DNA of 64,000 bases from Narthecium ossifragum (Eukaryota > Streptophyta > Magnoliopsida > Dioscoreales > Nartheciaceae). Below are positions 45,013-64,000 of this stretch, piece after piece. The position numbers and the translations under genes are program-made. Every line of letters begins with the position of its first letter. Within the stretch, counting starts at the first letter, position 1. Location: positions 32,288,372-32,352,371 of the forward strand of contig OY986964.1 of assembly GCA_963920575.1 (NCBI GenBank), given 5' to 3'. The notes beneath the pieces were generated by a model. It ran no database searches and was not told the origin of the DNA. It was given only the letters and a program-made list of their open reading frames with translations.

Positions 45013-48000
45013 AATTCGTGATTCTTTGAACCCCATCGCTGATCCGATTCTTTACCAACTTGTCAGGGTAACTATTAGCGTTTCTTTAAGTGCTTTTGAT
45101 GATTGGTGGTTCAATTATGTCTACTTGATGTAGTTAATTAGTTTTATCATTCGTAGAACAAGCCCTCTATATGGTGAAGTCTAATCCTATGGCAGCAAGA
45201 TTGAATTTTAAGCTCTGTAGTATGCGAGTGGGGCTTGTGAATCACTTATGTTCTGCATCGAGGACATGGTCGAGAAACAAGTGTTTGGAGTAGATGGGTA
45301 AAGTTATAGATGCCTGCGATGGTTTTGTTCATGACTGAAGGAGAGAGCATAAATTTATGAAGTTTTGACTATTATATATCTGGATTATGTTGTTATCAAT
45401 TGCATTTGAATTTGTTTATTCTTAATAATGTGGTTCCTATGCTATGCAGGTTGAAGGTGATGGAACTCTAGTCCCTGCAACAGATGATGAACTTATGGAA
45501 GTTGAGCAGATCCTTCAAGATGGAAAAAATGAAATAGCTTCAAATGGAAGTCCAAGCAACAAGGATGGATATGTTTCCAGTGAGTTGTTGTCTTCCAAGA
45601 AGTCTGATTTGGACTCCTCTGAAGGTTTGGTTTTACTTCATTCTTTCACTTGGATCTAAGATAGCTGCAAGCGTGTTCCTCTTTCTCATGAGCTTAGGTG
45701 TTAACCATGGAATATTTACCATGCTCTTCGTTTGAATGTGGTATTTGGTCTCAGAGGGTGACATTTGGCTACTGATTTTGTTGTGCTTAGTAGATTTCAA
45801 CGTCAAATCTGTTAACCTATTAAAGTTTCGAAAACTATGGTCCTTGGAATGCTATGGCATGCCTTGTAATAACCTATTTGTTCTTTCAGCACAAGATTGT
45901 CTCAGGAAACTACTTTTCATTTGCTTGGGTGATAATTATGCTAAAGTAAGAAGCCTTGTTGTCTTTTTAACCTTGTTGGTCTATTATTATATGTTGTAAG
46001 GAGAGTCGATGGTACAGCTTATCAAAACGTAATATTTCAGAGAAAAAGTAAGTATTTCGTAGTACACTAAGCCCATTGGCTTTAGTTGCGGGCACTGTAG
46101 GGAAAGCTAATGTTTCTTGATGAGTTAAGGAAGCTTTATTATAGTATGATGTTCCTAAAAGAATGTTGCGCCATTGATTGCAACAGAATTATTCTTAAAG
46201 AGATATACTAGTAGCAAGAAATGAAATCAAATTGGTATTGAAGTTGAGCTGGATTTTTGATGATAAGCTAAGCCAAAAGAATATATAGCTTCTAAGACGC
46301 TAAAGATGCAATATTGAGAGGGTCTTCAGTTAAGACCCAGTGACTCTGGTCCATCAGGACTTTCTTCCTCCGTAAGCACTTTTAGCATTGATGCACTTGC
46401 TTAACCCATGTCTTGGCATTTAGTCATGATGTATGATTTCTGTTCATAATAATTACTCTTGGGAAAATTAAGGATATGATTAAATGCATGCAGTTGCCTT
46501 GCCGCTCCTAAACAAAATCAACATCACGAGAAAAGAAAACATGAAAAATCACTTTAGTGGACCCTTCTTCTTTCCATCAGACACTGTATAATGGTTTTCT
46601 TTTGCCTTTGACTTAATGAATTTGTTAATTTTGATGGTTAAATGAAGTAAATGGGTGGGGCTTGCATATCTCATTTAGGCAATTATGACCAAAGTTTTTT
46701 AGTTGCTTATAGCAATCGATGTCTTATGGTCTTCCAATATTTAAAAGCTTAAATGAAACATCTTGAGTGATTTTGGTACAAAAAAAGCAAGTTGTCTTAT
46801 TCTTTTAGCTGCATGTCCCAGGATTATCCCCATCTGAGATTACTGAAGTCAACTCTCAGATGATGAATGCGAAGCTTGAGGTACGTTAAGTTTCGTCTTT
46901 CTATTAGTTTTGATTGCTGATGATCAGATCAAGCATATACTCATCAGATGGTACTTTATCTTACTATTTATTGCATATTAGCATCACATCTATTTGTGGG
47001 ATAAATTTATCCTGGAATAATAGGAACTATGCCTAATTAGTACAAGAAAAACTGCTAATCTAATTGCATTCCTATTTTATGTTCAGTATTTGGTTTAAAG
47101 AATGAATTTTCTCGATAATGAAATAGTATTTGGCTGTAAAATATAGATCGAAGAAAGTTAAAGGTACTTCTTTGCGTAAAATACAGAAACTGTTCATTTC
47201 AGTAAACGAAAGAATAATGCTTTACCTAAATACTTACTGGATATTTGGATCATGAACTCATGCGCCGAGATTCTTGTACTTTGGGATAAGCTATTCTGAG
47301 CTACATGTGGCTGGAAGTTAATTTAGAAAGTTAGGAGTTAACGGTGTGTGGTAGGGGGGCCAATACAATACAACCTATACCAAGATATCTGTTGGGCACT
47401 GGGATATGTTCATAGAGGTTTTGCATAATATATGCATCAGGAAATGCGATGGGAGTCATACAGTACAGAACACAATTTGTTTTTGTTTTTTTTTCTTCAT
47501 AATGTTTGGAAACTAAACATACCATCAGTTAATGGGAAAAGATGAAGTTGGCACATCATCGTCAAAGGCACAAGAAGAAATTATCTCTCAATGTTAGAGG
47601 TGGAAATGACGAGGGAGGGGAAATTTAGGAAGGCCAATCTATGTTTTCTTAAAAAGTAACAATAAGATTGTAGGAATGAGATTATCTATACCTTAGTTAG
47701 GATAAAAAAATGAGAATAAATTTCTTTTGATTAGAATTTATTTCTTATATTTATTCCTCCTTCTAGTTGGAGTGCTTGGTTTGATTAAGTCCCAACTTAT
47801 CCTGTTTAGATGGCAACAGTTCTATTCAAGGCTAGAATAAATGTTGAGTATAAGTTCTGGTTCAAAGGAGCTTATCATCATCTCTTTGCCCATGGCAAAG
47901 AGTTCAATTTGGGGGAAGTGGTTATGTTCTGGTCAAAAGGAAATGAGCCTTGCATTTTGAGCCCACATAATTTTCGGATAGCATTCTTATCCCTAGTCAT

Positions 48001-51000
48001 TAAAGAAATTAAAATTGATCTCCCTGAACTATCCTTGATATTTGTTTGTCACTATGATGTTGAAAACAATATCTAACTATGGCTAGGATGATTTCGACTA
48101 AAATATTTGTTATATTTGTTTTGTTATCGTTTTGAAAATAAATCTATGTATTCTACTGCATGATCTGCATGATTTGCATCACATCATGCAAACTTGTGCA
48201 CAGCACATATTTTGACAAGATATACTATGCAGTTTGGATTGTAAACATTACCCTTTGCCATATATTTTAGAGTAATAATCCCTAAATTAACTTTCATGTG
48301 ATACATATCTCAGAGACATGTATATTGGTGCACGGGTTTATGGTCTGGACCCCAATCTCTTAATTTGAGAACTCCCATGTTGTTCTGGATAATGTATGAT
48401 ATGGGTATAGGATAATTTACTCCAAAAATTGACTTATATATTCTTATTTCGTTTTTTTTACAGCCAGATACTATGCTCATACTCAAGATTAGCATTACCC
48501 AGGAATCTACGAATTAAGCCAAAACTCAAACTAGAACTGGAATAATATAGTTGTAAATCAAATAATTTGCCATGATTTCTTGTATAGAATGATCTCATCT
48601 TAAAACAAAATGGACCTGACATTTCTAAAGATATGTATTGTTTACCTTATTAAACTTGCAGTTTTTGGGCGAAGAATATCCCTTTTCTAATCACTTGATT
48701 ACCTTACAGAGTTGCGTATGATTTATTTTTCACAAGATGAGAGACTTCATATAGGACCTGATGTGTCCTGTGATATGTCTTCACACTGGATTTCTACATT
48801 ACTTGCAATCTAAATCATGTACATTCAATCGATCTATCTGGTTTTGTTGGAGATAAAAAGTTTTTTAATTTTCCTATTTCTCACTTATTTGTTTCAACTA
48901 CTAAAATGTAAAGAAATGCTCCAAGGAATTATGTCATAAGTGCACCACCTCCTATCCATTTTCCCCCAACACTTAGTGCTAGGTATGCCCATTGGTGTTC
49001 TCTTAGACAATAATTCCCGAAACATATAATTCGTCAAACATCAACCTTATAAGCATGATCAGATTTCTGTTCCAGTTGTTTTTATCATACTTATTACTTG
49101 TATATGTTCTGAAAGTTTAAAATCTTTTTGCATAACCTCTAAGTACTGATATTTCTTTTCCTTCAACCTGATAATTTCTCATCTTTTTCATCAATATGTT
49201 GTAGTATGTCGAGGTGATGTTGCAAAAGGTTAAGCAGGAAGAGAATTTGCGGTTATCAAGTGAATCTTTTCGCAGTTCTTCCAAGTATACAGGTGTAGAC
49301 GCTCAAGCATGTGATGTTCATAGCAGTTCACCAGACTCTCATAATGAACATCAGCCTGAAAATACAAGTGAAAAGACTGACTTTTCTATCTCAAAGGGGG
49401 AGATTTGTCTGGATAAGCTCACAATCAGAGAACTTCAGGCGGTGTTCAAAGCCACGTTTAGTCGCGAGACTTCTGTTAAGGACAAGTCGTGGCTAAGGCG
49501 ATGGATTGCAATGGGTTTAGCTGGTTCTTATGATCCACCAATTCGAAGCTGTACAATTGAAGAGAAAACAGTTCGAAAGCAGGTAAAAGAAACAGCTTGC
49601 CGGGTTGGAAGGAGCAACCAACACACAGAGGAAGTCACCATACCTGTAGATGATAAAAATTCAGATTTGCTGCCCGAATGTGACCATGAAATGGAAGAAC
49701 AGAATCAATTATCAAAAAGAGTGAAAGAGTCTGTGACAGGAATTGATGTGGATAATGAAAATCTTTGTGTCGAACAGACTACTGCCAAAAGACTGAGGAA
49801 GCCTACAAGAAGGTACATTGAAGAACATTCAGAAGTTCAGACAAGGGATTGTACTGGGAGAGTTTCTTCATCAGATTCTACTCTTGTTCACTCTTCTACC
49901 GGATCTGTTGTCATTCCTGGTCAGCATATCATCTCCCATGGTAAAAATCTTGTGACAAGGCAGGACTCACTCGGTGGATCTAGCATTGAGATACCTTATG
50001 TCAGCAGGGTACGAAGAGGGCGCCCTAGAAAAGACTATATGGCCTTTATTGTAAGTTCAAGTTCTCTATTTTTGAGTTTGAGATCTTGAGTGGCTACTTC
50101 TGAAATTCTTGTTCTGATGAATTTTCCCCTCTATTAGAAGTGTATATAATGATGACACTTGCTTGCTTTTTTTTGTTCAGTATCTGTCTTGGTTTTATCT
50201 CATCCTCGGGCTTATTTGTCCCTATATGGATATTTTCAGCATGAGATAGGCTCTATAATCTCAGTGGGCTGAGTAGTAAGCTTTTCTAAAGGGCTTTACT
50301 GGTATGAAAGACGAATAAAATGTACTTATTATGCATGATTGTGCTCCTATAGTCCAGAGTACTGTCCATGTTCCCTTAAAAGAGGCAGTATCTTCACATA
50401 TGATAACTAGTCAAAAATGATCTTGCAGAAATGAGAAAGTCAAGAACATCCTTAAACCTTGGTAGCATGGCTGGGAAAGGAGAAACATGCTGTTGAGAGA
50501 TGCACCTGAGTTGGTTTTTTCTCCTTTTTCTTCTCTAATTAGTGGGGCATTGATTTTGGCCGTGTCAATAGTCCAATAATCCATGCGGGGATATTCCTGT
50601 CATCTCTGATAGTTATTGTTATGGCAATACTTTTTTTTTCTATTATTTTTGTTTCGAATTAGTATAATATGAGAGAGCTAATATGTTGTTATGACTATTG
50701 TCAGGAACGCCGTTCTAGTCAGATCGTGGCCAGGCTTGCAAAGAAGGCTATTGCAAATCAAGCTTCACAACAAGAAGTTGAAAGTGGTAACATAGTTTGG
50801 AAAGATAGAAGCCGTTCTACACGAATATTACGGCAGGTACGATAACGAATTTTCTCCTCTAGGCATTTCACTTCCTGATAGTTTGGGTTCAGTGATTTAG
50901 TTTGAATTTTGAGTGATGTGTCTAGTTCATGGTGGAGAGGGCCATCAGAATTATAAATGAGGCAAAAATTTACCTTTCATGGACTTACAAAGGCATTACC

Positions 51001-52157
51001 TTTTCAGCATGCATAAACAAAAGCTTTCATAGAACGGCTAAAACGAAAAACTGACAGAACTGCATCAGGAGCGCTCATCTATGATGAGTTTCCTAGTCTA
51101 GAAATTTTTCATACCTGCAGGTTGGCCATTATATTTCTGTTCTTAGTAGGATGAGTAACCATTGTGCGGGGATCCAATAATTTCTTCTTTTCTCTAAATG
51201 GACTGTTTTCATGTCAGACCATTGTTCATATGGAGGAAAAGAGTGTCAGAGCATCAACCAATGATGAAGAGGAAGTTTTGACCCATGAAAATGTGGATTC
51301 TTCCAGATACAGTTTGGATGATTATGCTGATACAATGCCAGTAAAGGCTTGTATTAGAAGGAAGCACCACCGAGCATGGACTCTCACTGAGGTTGTGAAG
51401 CTAGTCGAAGGCGTGGCTCGATATGGCACCGGAAGGTGGTCCAAGATCAGAAAATTAGCTTTTGCATCTCATAGTTACCGCAGCTCTGTTGATCTTAAGG
51501 TAAGCTTGCATTGTATCTCTTTGCGCAAGTTGAAATTCTAAATGGGGTGTTAGATTCATAAATCATAACACGGTCTGTGTCCGCCATTCTCTAATAAGAC
51601 AGCTGTTAAACCTATGAGACGGGTTGAAAATAGTTTCGAGATTTCTTCAGAGTTTCTCGGCCTTGGGGATGCTAACAGTTCTACATTTTTAGGATAAATG
51701 GCGGAACCTGCTCAAAGCTAGCATTGCACATGGTCCTTCAGAAAGAGAGGTGAGAACTATGTTACCCCAGTTTCATATTTTTCACTTCTTCGAAGTATCA
51801 AAGTAACCGACTTTCAGCCTAACCTTGTAGCCCATGCAGTATTACTCCATGTCACCTCTGATCAGTTCATTTTTTTTAAAAGTTCTTCAATGGCCTGATT
51901 AGTAGATTGAAAACTTTTTCGGAAAGCATGTTGCGTTTTACAATTTCAGTGTTAGAGCAAAACGGCTGATGCTTCCTTCTTGTGCCTTCATTCAGAATAA
52001 AAATTCCCGGAAATATTCGGCATTGCCGTTACCGACAACTCTTCTATCGCGCGTGAGGGAGCTTGCTCAAATGGAAACGAAGGCTGGAACCAATTTCGCT
52101 TCTTGCAAGCTTCCAGGTCGTAGTAGAATAACTGTACTGCAAAGAGGATGTAAATGA
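44987..52157 (+). CDS. TRF-like single-Myb (telobox) DNA-binding protein
   Basis: Exons 44987-45067, 45450-45624, 46822-46880, 49205-50050, 50705-50836, 51218-51499, 51693-51749 and 51996-52157 join in phase to 597 residues. The C-terminal Myb/SANT domain occupies about 480-535: AWTLTEVVKLVEGVARYG, GRWSKIRKLAF, and the telobox-type third helix VDLKDKWRNL at 522-531, split by an intron after LK. In this family the domain binds double-stranded telomeric TTTAGGG-type repeats or telo-box promoter elements. An AT-hook-like RRGRPRK lies at 375-381. The rest is low-complexity, with LTIRELQAVFKATF as a conserved-looking block in exon 4. Intron 3 is 2.3 kb. The exact family member (Arabidopsis TRFL group) is not resolved. 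Confidence 0.85.
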
Positions 52158-52848
52158 TCACCACAGCAAGCGCATTTCTGTCTGTTTACATACAAGAAAT
52201 TTCAAACACAGATAGTTTTGATGTATGTGTACAATTCTCTGTTGTATCTTGATATTTTCTTTGTTCTTCATTTTCGTGTCAATCTTTGTCTATTTGCCCT
52301 TTGTACATGCATTGGCAAAACAAAGTACACGAGATAGACATGGTCCAATTCTCCAATCCAGAACCCTTTTAACGTCCGAATTCCATTTCCATCCTCATCC
52401 CCTCCTTTGAAGCCAATCCTTCCAACATCAAAAACTAAGATTTCTTTCACCATCCTAGTTAACATCAGACAAACAGCTACACCAATGGCGTCCGCTTCCA
52501 CCGTCACCATGGCTGTGGAGCAGACCTGCATTGGCTGCAAGGGGCCACTAGTTAACATTAGTCAACATTCCACCCAATTTCTCCTGATCATTACAATCAT
52601 TTAATTTCCCAAAGATCTTTGTATATAAATCTTCTTGCGCCGTCTTCTGTACTCTTATCTCGTCTGGAATTACCAGAAGATTGCAGACTAAAAATAACTC
52701 CAGACATAATTTATATTCCCCAAAACCGAAACAAAATTACACCATGTTCAAGAGATTACATGCAAACTGCTGACTGCCAATCCCAGAGAGAAAAACAACA
52801 CAAAACTCTAAATAAACAAGCCTTTGATGAAATGGAACTCATTCAGGT
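52158..52848. other. Convergent 3' flanks of TRF-like and RPS3 genes
   Basis: No coding region recognised. This interval should contain the 3' UTRs and polyadenylation sites of the two convergent genes. Confidence 0.5.
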
Positions 52849-56530
<3,682 letters not shown>

Positions 56531-56921
56531 AGCTCAAAAGATGAAGAGCTCGGCGATGGCTAGATCGGCCGCCGGGCTTCCTATCCTAAATCCTAGACGC
56601 CAGAGCTCCAATAAAACCCTAACTACTGGATCCCGAGAGGGTAATGGGCCAGGCAACGGGGTTTTAAAGGAGGAGTGCCCATGATTGATCCGACGGTCGG
56701 AAACAATTGGGCGAAGATCACATTCACTAGTGAGTAGAAGTCGTCAAATGTACTAACGCCTTCATCGTAATAGGAAAAGGCAGCAGTTCAACCGCCGTTT
56801 TATTTGCTAATACAAAACCCATGGCCATGGCGATTGGCGGCGCTTCACCAAGCATTTCTAAGCACAGTAGGAGCCTTATCCTACTCTTTGTGCTTCCCTT
56901 GAATCGACGAGAAGCCAAACC
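56531..56921. promoter_or_regulatory. 391-bp divergent promoter region, RPS3 / Rossmann-fold gene
   Basis: The two start codons lie 391 bp apart, pointing away from each other. The interval holds a telo-box, AAACCCTAA (56614-56622), and a site II-type TGGGCC (56645-56650), both nearer RPS3. This pair is typical of plant ribosomal protein and other growth-linked promoters. Whether one promoter drives both genes is inference. Confidence 0.6.
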
Positions 56922-59309
56922 ATGGCTCTGAGCCACCCCTCACCGCCGCCCTCGCCGCCGCCTCCACTCTCGGCCATTTCCCTCCGCAGCTCGCCGCCGC
57001 TTCCCTTCCCACGAGACAATCTCCTCTGTGGAAGCCCCCGGCCTTGCATCCTCCGGTGCCGCTCTTCCAAGAAGAAGGAAGCCACCTTCACAGAGCGCAT
57101 CCTCGACTACATCGAAGGCACGTTAGTAGACTTCCAACACCCAAGTGGTTAATCATAGTATCAAAGATGTTGTTATGCTAATTAGAGGTAGATGGTATTG
57201 TAGGTGGGCCTAAGTTGAGGAAGTGGTATGGAGCACCTGAACTCCTTCCCAAAGATGGAGGCCTTCAGCCTGAGGATGAGGGATCAGCAAGTAGTATTTT
57301 CTTTAGCACCATTAAAAGAGCCATTTTTCCCGTGAAAACGGATCATGGAAATATCATTGGTAACTCTGTTCTGTTTTTTTTTTCTGAAGTACAGAAGATG
57401 AGGAAGTTAGAGATGCTGTGCTGGTAACAGACGGCGAAAGCGAAATCGGCCAGGTGACTTGTTTTGACATATTAGTGAAAGATTTCACTTTAATGCAGCA
57501 ATAAACGAATGTTTTCATGGTTTTCTTCTGGATTCTATTTTGTTCAAGTGCGTTTCTGATTGTGCTTCAACATGATGAGTAGCAGCTTTAGAAGGGCATG
57601 CGGTGAATATTGAATTCTTAATGGATGTTCTCTTCTGTAGAATATATTCATGGTTCTTGCGAAGTGGAAAGAACCATGATGTTGCACTATGGCTGTTGAA
57701 ATTTATTTTTGGCTTCATGTGCCAATGTTGGATGTTTGAAATGTTTTCAAAGATCCAACTTTCTGGCTTTTTTACTAGTTGATTAAAAATTTATGTTTTT
57801 GATGATATGGCTGATGCAGATGGTAATTCTGTCTTTGATCCTCAAACGAGCTAGAATAAAAGCAGTGGTGAAGGACAAGCGTGCCGCTGTGGATGCCTTT
57901 GGAACCTATGTTGAGGTGAGAGCAACAAAGACCAGCTCTTTCTGTCATGCCTGAAGTAATTCACCATAACATTCATTTCTGATGCAAAGTATCTATAATC
58001 TTTTTCTGTAGGAGATACGAATATATCTTGATGTTTAATTTGTTTGTTTGTTTGATGGTAAAGTCCATGGTTGGAGATTACAATGACAAGTCCTTCCTCA
58101 CAAAGGTTCTGAGAGGTGTACGTGCCATAATTTGCACTGCAACTGTAAGCATATCAAAATTCTTACTGTTTACAGGTTAATGCAATATTATTTTGGGTTT
58201 TGATCGACTCTTTTGGTTTACGGGGAGCAAATTTATAATTTTTTTGGAATTATGATAAACAGACATGCATCTGTATATATCACGTCCCCGTCAATTGTTC
58301 TTTGATTGAGGAGCTTATCTATCATATTCTAGACTTTCAAAAATTGCAATCTTAGAACAAACTTTCTGAAATCCAAGCAAAACAGGGGATAAATGATGAA
58401 AGACACATAAAGATACTCAAATTCTGAAGGGAAACTCATTTTTACAGGATGGTTTCTTTTCCGACATTGCTCGAACAAAGGGTGTTCAGCATATAGTCCT
58501 CCTCTCTCAGGTTTGCTCTTATTTTTCTCCAAAGCAAGGCATGCTTGAAGTCTCCTTGCCTGAGTTCTAATGGAGTTACAGTTGGCTGTATATAGAGGTA
58601 GCAGTGGATTGCAAGCCATCATGTATGCTAAGTTGAAGACTCTGGCAGAGAGGGATGAAGAAGTGGTTATGGCAGCAGGCATCCCTTACACTATAATCAG
58701 AGCTGGTTCACTGGAAAGTAGTCCAGGTGGCAATCAAGGATTCAGCTTTGAAGAGGTCTCTCTTGCTCTCAAACTCTCCCCCCCCCCCCCCCCCCCCCCC
58801 CTCAATGCTGATGCATGAGCACAAGGGATCAAATGCCTGTTTAATAAAAGTATTGAAGTATTGTGCTTGTGATGTTAGGGTGCCGCAGCAAAGGGTATAC
58901 TCAGCAAAGAGGATGCAGCTCGTATCTGTGTGGAGGCACTTGATGCAGTTCCTCAGGGAGGATTGGTTTTTGAGGTTATATGGAAATGCCTACATAAAAA
59001 CATTAACCAGAGATTGTCATGCCGATTGGCGCATGTATGCTGATAAATTGTCGGCACAATGTGCGTATCAGCACAGATGTTGTTCAATGCATGGCTGAGC
59101 TCAAAAGAGCTTCGTACCACAGGCACGAGGCCATGTCGGCATGGCACGGCAATTCTTGACCGTTGCATGAACACTTTATTCTGCTCTTTTTTTGGCTGAA
59201 ATGAGAAGCTAACCTCTGTTTGCAAATATAGGTGGCAAATGGGGATCGCGAGGTATCAGATTGGAAGGCATTGTTTGCAACACTGCTGAAGGGTGCTGGA
59301 GAATCATGA
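56922..59309 (+). CDS. Plastid-targeted NAD(P)-binding Rossmann-fold protein (NmrA/SDR-like)
   Basis: Exons 56922-57117, 57204-57290, 57395-57453, 57820-57915, 58064-58144, 58448-58510, 58582-58755, 58879-58974 and 59232-59309 join in phase to 309 residues. Residues 1-50 (Ser/Pro/Arg-rich, few acidic) look like a chloroplast transit peptide. Then come FTERILDYIEGGPKLRKWYG and an atypical SDR with a first strand and degenerate glycine loop (AVLVTDGESEIGQ), VRAIICTA, IVLLSQLAVY, YAKLKTLAERD, PYTIIRAGSLE and GILSKEDAARICVEAL. Homologues occur in plant plastids; the reaction is not established. The loop lacks the full TGxxGxxG pattern, so it may bind nucleotide without normal catalysis. Intron 1 uses a GC donor. 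Confidence 0.85.
58778..58801. repeat. Poly-C tract (24 bp) in an intron
   Basis: An uninterrupted run of 24 C lies 22 bp after the exon 7 donor of the Rossmann-fold gene. Confidence 0.9.
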
Positions 59310-60320
59310 TGGCATCCAAATATATCCAAGGTGTTCGTGGCTGTAGAGCTTCCAGTTTCTTGAATTCTTTACAGAGCTGCTTAGGAAATGATTGATGGAA
59401 TTGTTCCTTTTCTTAATCAATCTTTCTTGCAGATTTTTGTGTATATTGCCATAAATAAGCTTTCAATATGTTGAAATCTATAATGTTGAAGGATAAGGAA
59501 AAACAATCCATATTGATAGAGAACCACAATGAAAGGCTGAAATAACTCCCATGAGATGTGATTTCACAAATATTAGATAGTATCCCTGATGATTTTAGAC
59601 ATGGGTTGCCAGCCACATGGAAGTTGAATCAAAGCATCCCATCACATTCAAAGTAGGATAAGCTAATACATGAATGAGATCTCATAATCCAATAATTTTG
59701 AGCAAAAGTGATTCGAGTCAACACCATTCATGCATCAACAATGCTTTGATTACTGTAGACCAAGTGGCGATGCAGCTTCATCTTCTCCCTCTAGATTACT
59801 CATGAAGGAGATTAAAAAATAATAAAGAATGTTTCATCACACCAATCATCATTTCCCACGTCTACAACACTAAAAGAAACACAATTACCATTCCTTCACA
59901 GGAAGGCTACTATCTTTCCTCATCTAAATGTTTAATTTACAAGAATGCAACTTCAAGTACGCATAGAATCAGGATGACCTGAAGTTAGTAGGACAGCTTC
60001 AGCAGGAATAGAATTATTGTCACAGAGGCCTTTCTTCAGTATCTTACTACCTTTCCTCCGAGGGGAAACTGAAACATCAAGTCCTGAATGCAGGGAGTTG
60101 CGAGTTGCAAGGCTTTCACCTGTATAGGTGGTCAGATCAGAAATGAGCTTGTCCTTGCAGCGTGTCAGAAATTCCACAGATGTTTGAGCCTTAATACCAT
60201 GCATTCTTCACCAGTGCTTGTAAAAATTAAGCCTTGCTGACATTTATCCCTTGGCTCATTTGTTAGTGACACGGAGGATCTTAACCTTGTCTGACCACAA
60301 AAGATAAGGTCTGCAAGTGT
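59310..60320. other. Convergent 3' flanks of Rossmann-fold gene and PEX10
   Basis: No gene recognised. An 83-residue minus-strand frame (60204-59953) just past the PEX10 stop has no recognisable domain and is probably incidental within the 3' UTR. Confidence 0.5.
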
Positions 60321-63989
<3,669 letters not shown>

Positions 63990-64000
63990 CTGGGCAAAAT

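Noticed and set aside
57121..57122. GT at 57121 as the donor of intron 1 in the Rossmann-fold gene
   Set aside because: Joining it to the acceptor at 57203 gives a stop within three codons and breaks the conserved EGGPKLRKWYG join.
59953..60204. 83-residue minus-strand frame after the PEX10 stop
   Set aside because: PEX10 ends canonically in YHSDF at 60321; the frame has no recognisable domain and probably lies in the 3' UTR.

Overview
The window is nuclear DNA from a flowering plant. Its genes are split by GT-AG introns, with plant-specific families (PDAT1, RKD, CHX, BIG GRAIN 1-like) between AT-rich spacers full of plant transposons. GC-rich exons in the CHX, BIG GRAIN 1-like and PDAT genes next to AT-rich introns suggest a monocot, perhaps a non-grass one; the species is not identifiable by eye.

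Layout. 1-6960: a decayed OTU-domain reading frame of the kind found with Mutator-like transposons, split by a complete 6.19-kb LTR retrotransposon (minus strand, 2.3-kb LTRs, gag only, 5-bp target duplication). 6961-8389: AT-rich spacer with a short Helitron-like element. 8390-13724: PDAT1, six exons, plus strand. 15499-18375: a dense cluster of small transposons (three head-to-tail Helitron-like units, two copies of a hairpin-rich 250-bp element, a longer inverted-repeat element with another nested in it). 18531-20243: an RWP-RK (RKD) transcription factor, six exons, minus strand. 20244-23500: low-complexity and gene-fragment-like DNA with a minisatellite that flips orientation. 23566-32249: two tandem CHX-type cation/proton exchangers of identical exon plan, separated by a LINE fragment and a Helitron-like fragment. 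32493-37913: plastid-type omega-amidase, ten exons including a 16-nt microexon. 39737-40684: intronless BIG GRAIN 1-like gene, minus strand. 40685-44986: intergenic, with an 882-bp inverted-repeat element. 44987-52157: TRF-like single-Myb (telobox) protein, eight exons. 52849-56530: ribosomal protein S3, six exons, minus strand. 56922-59309: plastid-targeted Rossmann-fold protein, nine exons, head-to-head with RPS3. 60321-63989: 3' half of PEX10, minus strand, running off the right edge.

All exon boundaries were read by hand from splice sites and reading phase; every gene model closes in phase. The genes are ordinary unlinked housekeeping and regulatory genes, and I see no gene cluster acting as one pathway. 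The less ordinary content lies in the transposons: paired 22-bp-spaced palindromes in the LTRs, a split OTU frame that rejoins across the target duplication, the Helitron array, and a hairpin element against the 3' end of the RKD gene. Some gene-structure details also stand out: the microexon, a GC-AG intron, an overlapping upstream ORF and a compact divergent promoter. I found no convincing wholly new system.
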